DNA from: JBASRP01 sp044866075
Lineage (GTDB): Bacteria > Actinomycetota > AC-67
Length of the DNA: 33,116 nt
Assembly (NCBI GenBank): GCA_044866075.1
Contig: JBIOTQ010000125.1
Location: forward strand, 1-33,116
Reading direction: 5' to 3'
In this document: positions 29,823 to 33,116 of the stretch, piece by piece
Layout of the letters: each line of letters starts with the position of its first letter
Position numbering within the stretch: the first letter of the stretch is position 1
Position numbers and translations under genes: made by a program
The notes under the pieces: generated by a model
Database searches by the model: none
What the model saw: the letters and a program-made list of their open reading frames with translations, nothing else
What the model was told of the DNA's origin: nothing

Positions 29823-31832
29823 GTGACGAAAAGAATCCTGGCCATTCTCTTCACGCTCGCGGTGCTGCCCGTGCTCCCGAGCGGCGCATCGCAGCCGTCC
29901 TCGGGAACCGTGAGTCCCGCCGCGCCGAAACTCACCTACAGCGGCGCGCAGACGGGCGTGGGGGCGCTGGCAGATGTGTCCGACCCTATCGACTGTTTCG
30001 AGGGCGCCACGTGTGACACGTTCGAACTCATCGTCGACGTCCCCAAGGGCTACTACAAGAAGAACCATCGCTGGCTGACCGCTTCGATCCGGTGGGCGGA
30101 CAAAGCCAACGACCTTGACCTCTACCTCTGTGAGGGAACAGCGTCTTCGGACCCCCAATGCTCCGAGGGCCCCGTGGCGTCTTCCGAGCAGTCCGACACA
30201 ACCATCGAGACGATTACGATCCGTGATCCTGGCGCCGGTGCCTACCGCTTGATCGCCAAGGCCTTCGGCGGATCCAGCGCGTACAGGGGCACCGTTGTTC
30301 TAGGGCCGCCGACTCCTCCGCGCCGGACCTCGGCGTCCGGGGCATTCAAGTGGGACGCACGCGCTATCGGACCTGAGCATGACTTCGCGGAGCCCAGCAT
30401 CGACGTCGACCACTCGAACGTGATCTACGTCACGACGAACGGAGGCGACGGAGTCCAGATGTGGCGTTCGTTCGACCTTGGGAAGACCTTCGACTACAAG
30501 ACGATCCCCGCACCGAACGGTGGAGGCGACTCCGAGATCGAGTTTTTGTCAAACGACATCGGGTTGACCGCGGACCTCGAGATCACCGATTCCGCGGTTT
30601 CTCGCTCCACGAATCGGTTCGACACGTGGACCCAACAGGCCGTCGGTAGCGAGATGGACCGCCAGTGGCTGGCGCACCGTTGCGCGGATCTCGCGCTCCT
30701 CGGATACCACGACATCCTCCTCGAAGCTGAGATGGTCACCCGTTCCACCGATGGGGGAGTCACGTGGGACCCGACACCGGTGTTCGTGACGAATCCGGGG
30801 GACGCACCGGGGATGGCGCCGCAATACGCCGACCAGGGCGTGAACACATTCTCGGGCCCCCTCGTCGTCGATCAGAAGACCGGTGACGTCTACATCGTGT
30901 TCGCCATATCGACGGCGGAGGGGAACGTCGTCACGGGCGTCCCGCCGTTCGGCGAGCCCGAGCAGATCGTGGTCGGGACCTCCCACGACGAGGGGCTCAC
31001 GTGGGAGCTCCACCTCATCAAGAGCGGAGAGGTCGGTGCGCTCGCGGGCCTGCTCTTCCCCTGGGTTACGCTCGACAGGAACGGAGCCGTGTACGTGACG
31101 TGGGCCGGCCGGGACAGCGAGACCGAGCCGATCAACGTGTTCCTGTCCTACTCGAACGACCACGGCAACACGTTCAGCGAGCCGTATCGCGTGAATACGG
31201 ATGCGACCGGACACTCGCACATCTACACGACCGTGTCGGGCGGTGATCCCGGCGTCGTCGACGTCGCCTGGTACACGTCGTCGACCCCCGATCCCGGAAG
31301 CGACGACAACGAGTGGTACGTCGACTTCGCGCAGATCCGGAAGGCGAACACGTCGAGCCCGCAGGTAAGCCAGTCCCGTGTTTTCCCCCACAGCATCCAT
31401 CACGGGAACATCTGCCTGCAGGGAATCCTCTGCGGAGTGCCGACGCAGCCGGACGACCGGTCGCTGCTCGACTTCTTCCAGATCCAGATCGGTCCCGATG
31501 GGCTCGCGAACATCGCGTTCGCCAACAACAGCTATCCCGCGGATGCGACGCCGGACGATCCCAGCGACCACACCCGCCCCTGGTACGCCCGGCAGACCGG
31601 GGGACGCTCGGCGGGGAGCGGGCTTCACGATTCGAAATACTGCGCATCGGCGGCGGGTGGGCCGGGCGCGTACAAGAGGGCGCCCACCGGGCCCGCGCAA
31701 GTGAAGCACGCGAAAGACACGCGCGGCGGCGCGCTGCCCGGCACCGGCGTCGGGGGCGCACCGATCGTGGCGTGGGTGCTGTTGGGTGCGGCGGCGACAC
31801 TCGGGGCCCGGCTTCGGTCCGCCCGGCGCTAG
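29823..31832 (+). CDS. Large cell-wall-sorted Asp-box (BNR) protein with pre-peptidase-like domain
   Basis: GTG 29823 follows CGAGGAGGG. The 669-residue product has a signal peptide (residues about 1-24), then a jelly-roll-like pre-peptidase domain (TASIRWADKANDLDLYLCEG ... DPGAGAYRLIAKAF). Four Asp-box motifs follow: RSFDLGKTFDY, STDGGVTWDP, SHDEGLTWEL and SNDHGNTFSEP, as in sialidases and related beta-propellers. Near residue 638 stands the sorting signal LPGTG, a hydrophobic segment and RLRSARR. So a sortase should attach it to peptidoglycan. It lacks the Arg triad I would need to call it a sialidase. Confidence 0.85.
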   Translation: MTKRILAILFTLAVLPVLPSGASQPSSGTVSPAAPKLTYSGAQTGVGALADVSDPIDCFEGATCDTFELIVDVPKGYYKKNHRWLTASIRWADKANDLDLYLCEGTASSDPQCSEGPVASSEQSDTTIETITIRDPGAGAYRLIAKAFGGSSAYRGTVVLGPPTPPRRTSASGAFKWDARAIGPEHDFAEPSIDVDHSNVIYVTTNGGDGVQMWRSFDLGKTFDYKTIPAPNGGGDSEIEFLSNDIGLTADLEITDSAVSRSTNRFDTWTQQAVGSEMDRQWLAHRCADLALLGYHDILLEAEMVTRSTDGGVTWDPTPVFVTNPGDAPGMAPQYADQGVNTFSGPLVVDQKTGDVYIVFAISTAEGNVVTGVPPFGEPEQIVVGTSHDEGLTWELHLIKSGEVGALAGLLFPWVTLDRNGAVYVTWAGRDSETEPINVFLSYSNDHGNTFSEPYRVNTDATGHSHIYTTVSGGDPGVVDVAWYTSSTPDPGSDDNEWYVDFAQIRKANTSSPQVSQSRVFPHSIHHGNICLQGILCGVPTQPDDRSLLDFFQIQIGPDGLANIAFANNSYPADATPDDPSDHTRPWYARQTGGRSAGSGLHDSKYCASAAGGPGAYKRAPTGPAQVKHAKDTRGGALPGTGVGGAPIVAWVLLGAAATLGARLRSARR

Positions 31833-31850
31833 GGGTAGTATCCCGGCAGA

Positions 31851-32927
31851 GTGGGCTCTCAGCGGATCTATGCGCTTCCGGTCGATCAGACCGGCTGGGC
31901 CGTCGGCGGGTCGTTCGACACCGTCTTCAACTGGGAGTACGACGACCTCCGCGACCGGCTGATCACGCTCTACTCGAAGGGCAAGCAGAAGCAGTGGGAC
32001 GCCGAGGTTCGCATCGACTGGTCGCAGGACCTCGATCCCGAGAACCCGATGGAGCTCGCCGACGAGTACCTGGGGATCTACGGGACCGATCTGTGGAACC
32101 GGATGACTCCCAAGGAGAGGACCGAGCTCCGCCATCACGGGCAGGCCTGGCAGATCTCGCAGTTCCTCCACGGCGAGCAGGGTGCGCTGATCTGCGCGGC
32201 CAAGATCGTGCAGACGGTCCCCGACATCGACTCGAAGTTCTACGCGGCGACGCAGGTCATCGATGAGGCGCGGCATGTCGAGGTGTACTCGCGATTCCTG
32301 CACGAGAAGTTCGAGCTCGCGTACCCGATAACAGAACCGCTGAAAGAGATGCTCGAGCAAGTGATCCGCGATTCGCGATGGGACTTCACCTACCTCGGCA
32401 TGCAGATCCTGATCGAGGGTCTCGCTCTCGCGGCGTTCGGGTTGATACGCGACTTCTCGAAGAACCCTCTTGCATCGGCGATCAACGCCTACGTGATGCA
32501 GGACGAGGCGCGGCACGTCGCGTTCGGTCGCCTGTCGCTGAAGGACTACTATCCGCAGCTCACGCAGAAAGAGCGCGACGAGCGCGAGGAGTTCGTCGTC
32601 GAGGCTTCGTTCCTGATGCGCGACCGCTTTATGGCCGAGGAGGTCTGGCGGCACTTGGGATACCCCGACGAGGATTTCCAGAAGTACGTCTACGACTCGC
32701 AGATCCTCGTCGAGTTCCGCAAGCTCCTCTTCTCACGGATCGTGCCGACCATCAAGGACATCGGCCTATGGGGCCCGAAGGTGCAGAAGGCCTACGCCGA
32801 GATGGGCGTGATCGACTTCCAGTCGATCGATCCGGAAGAGGCCTCGAAGGCCGACGAGGCGTTCGCCGACGAGCTCGACTCGCGCAAGGCTGAACTCGAG
32901 ACCACGATCGCGGCCGGGGCGGAGTAG
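31851..32927 (+). CDS. Di-iron ferritin-like/R2-like oxidase
   Basis: GTG 31851 lies 18 bases after the previous stop. The 358-residue helical protein carries two E-x29-E-x2-H sets: GEQGALI (Glu109), DEARHVEVY (Glu139, His142), and EGLALAAF (Glu189), DEARHVAFG (Glu219, His222). That is the carboxylate-bridged di-iron site of the ribonucleotide-reductase R2/ferritin-like superfamily, and the equal spacing supports function. The rest resembles actinobacterial ferritin-like domain proteins near acyl or amine oxygenases (AurF, R2lox). No signal peptide. The substrate is unknown; it would need a reductase such as the flavoprotein at 20840. Confidence 0.88.
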   Translation: MGSQRIYALPVDQTGWAVGGSFDTVFNWEYDDLRDRLITLYSKGKQKQWDAEVRIDWSQDLDPENPMELADEYLGIYGTDLWNRMTPKERTELRHHGQAWQISQFLHGEQGALICAAKIVQTVPDIDSKFYAATQVIDEARHVEVYSRFLHEKFELAYPITEPLKEMLEQVIRDSRWDFTYLGMQILIEGLALAAFGLIRDFSKNPLASAINAYVMQDEARHVAFGRLSLKDYYPQLTQKERDEREEFVVEASFLMRDRFMAEEVWRHLGYPDEDFQKYVYDSQILVEFRKLLFSRIVPTIKDIGLWGPKVQKAYAEMGVIDFQSIDPEEASKADEAFADELDSRKAELETTIAAGAE

Positions 32928-33116
32928 ATGCCTCAAGTATGAGAATGTAGCGACGCTCTGTCGTCGCAGTCATCATCCTGTCGCCGGTTCTTGGTCTGCT
33001 TATGTCTTCTAAGCGTGCCTGCTGACGCGCCATCCCGGAGTTGGTGTCGGGGGAGATTGGCATCCCGCCCCGGAGTCAGGTCAGCTCAGCTCGCGGATAG
33101 CAGTCGAGATCCCAGG
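32928..33116. other. Right-end stretch, no assigned gene
   Basis: I see no complete gene. On the minus strand the last 36 bases could be the C-terminal end of a neighbour, PGISTAIRELS with a stop at 33081-33083, or, in another frame, WDLDCYPRAELT with a stop at 33076-33078. Both are too short to judge. Confidence 0.25.

Noticed and set aside
29823..31832. Sialidase
   Set aside because: The Asp boxes alone are not enough; no FRIP motif or Arg triad was recognised.
1..33116. CRISPR array, rRNA or replication origin
   Set aside because: No regularly spaced repeats, no ribosomal RNA stretch and no cluster of DnaA boxes were seen.

Overview
This window is a GC-rich stretch from an actinobacterium. 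The best taxonomic marker is a WhiB-family iron-sulfur protein (22956-23264, minus). An SCO6745-type protein, a MpaB-type oxygenase and frequent GTG starts agree with it. I see no ribosomal genes, so I cannot go below phylum; an uncultured soil or sediment lineage is a guess.

Layout. 1-990: a MarR regulator entering from the left edge, a truncated gene and the tail of what looks like an IS481-type transposase. 1001-6021: a plus-strand run of membrane and secreted proteins centred on a CopC-CopD copper fusion (2308-4242), with a lipoprotein, a CPBP protease and a membrane-anchored exported protein joined by stop/start overlaps. 6018-7701: a divergent histidine kinase and LuxR-type response regulator. 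7842-9695: two unassigned genes, one behind a hairpin-rich leader (8400-8579), and a MpaB-type oxygenase. 9770-15337: an MFS transporter, then a minus-strand run: metallo-beta-lactamase hydrolase, ApgM-type phosphoglycerate mutase, stand-alone CHAT-like protease and secreted DUF5995 protein.

15338-17363 is a decayed integration zone beside an intact tRNA-Asn (GTT) gene. Two partial copies of the tRNA 3' half, a repeated flank, a 5'-truncated gene and one healthy VOC gene lie there. 17544-20784: a TetR regulator, a small coiled-coil gene and a TasA-like/SipW-like module (two putative exported fibre-type proteins around an ER-type signal peptidase). 20840-25778: a ferredoxin-reductase-type flavoprotein, small proteins, DUF2231, WhiB, SCO6745-type protein and a secreted GH5 endoglycoceramidase-like enzyme. 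25701-27894: a LemA operon and a secreted anchored protein. 27978-29707: a NodI/NodJ-type ABC exporter. 29823-32927: a large LPXTG-anchored Asp-box protein and a di-iron ferritin-like protein.

The window is dominated by envelope and surface functions: copper handling, exported fibres, sorted surface proteins, a glycolipid hydrolase and an exporter. Least explained are the structured leader before 8580, a 26-base G-rich repeat shared by 8587 and 22379, the orphan CHAT-like protease, and the tRNA-Asn scar.
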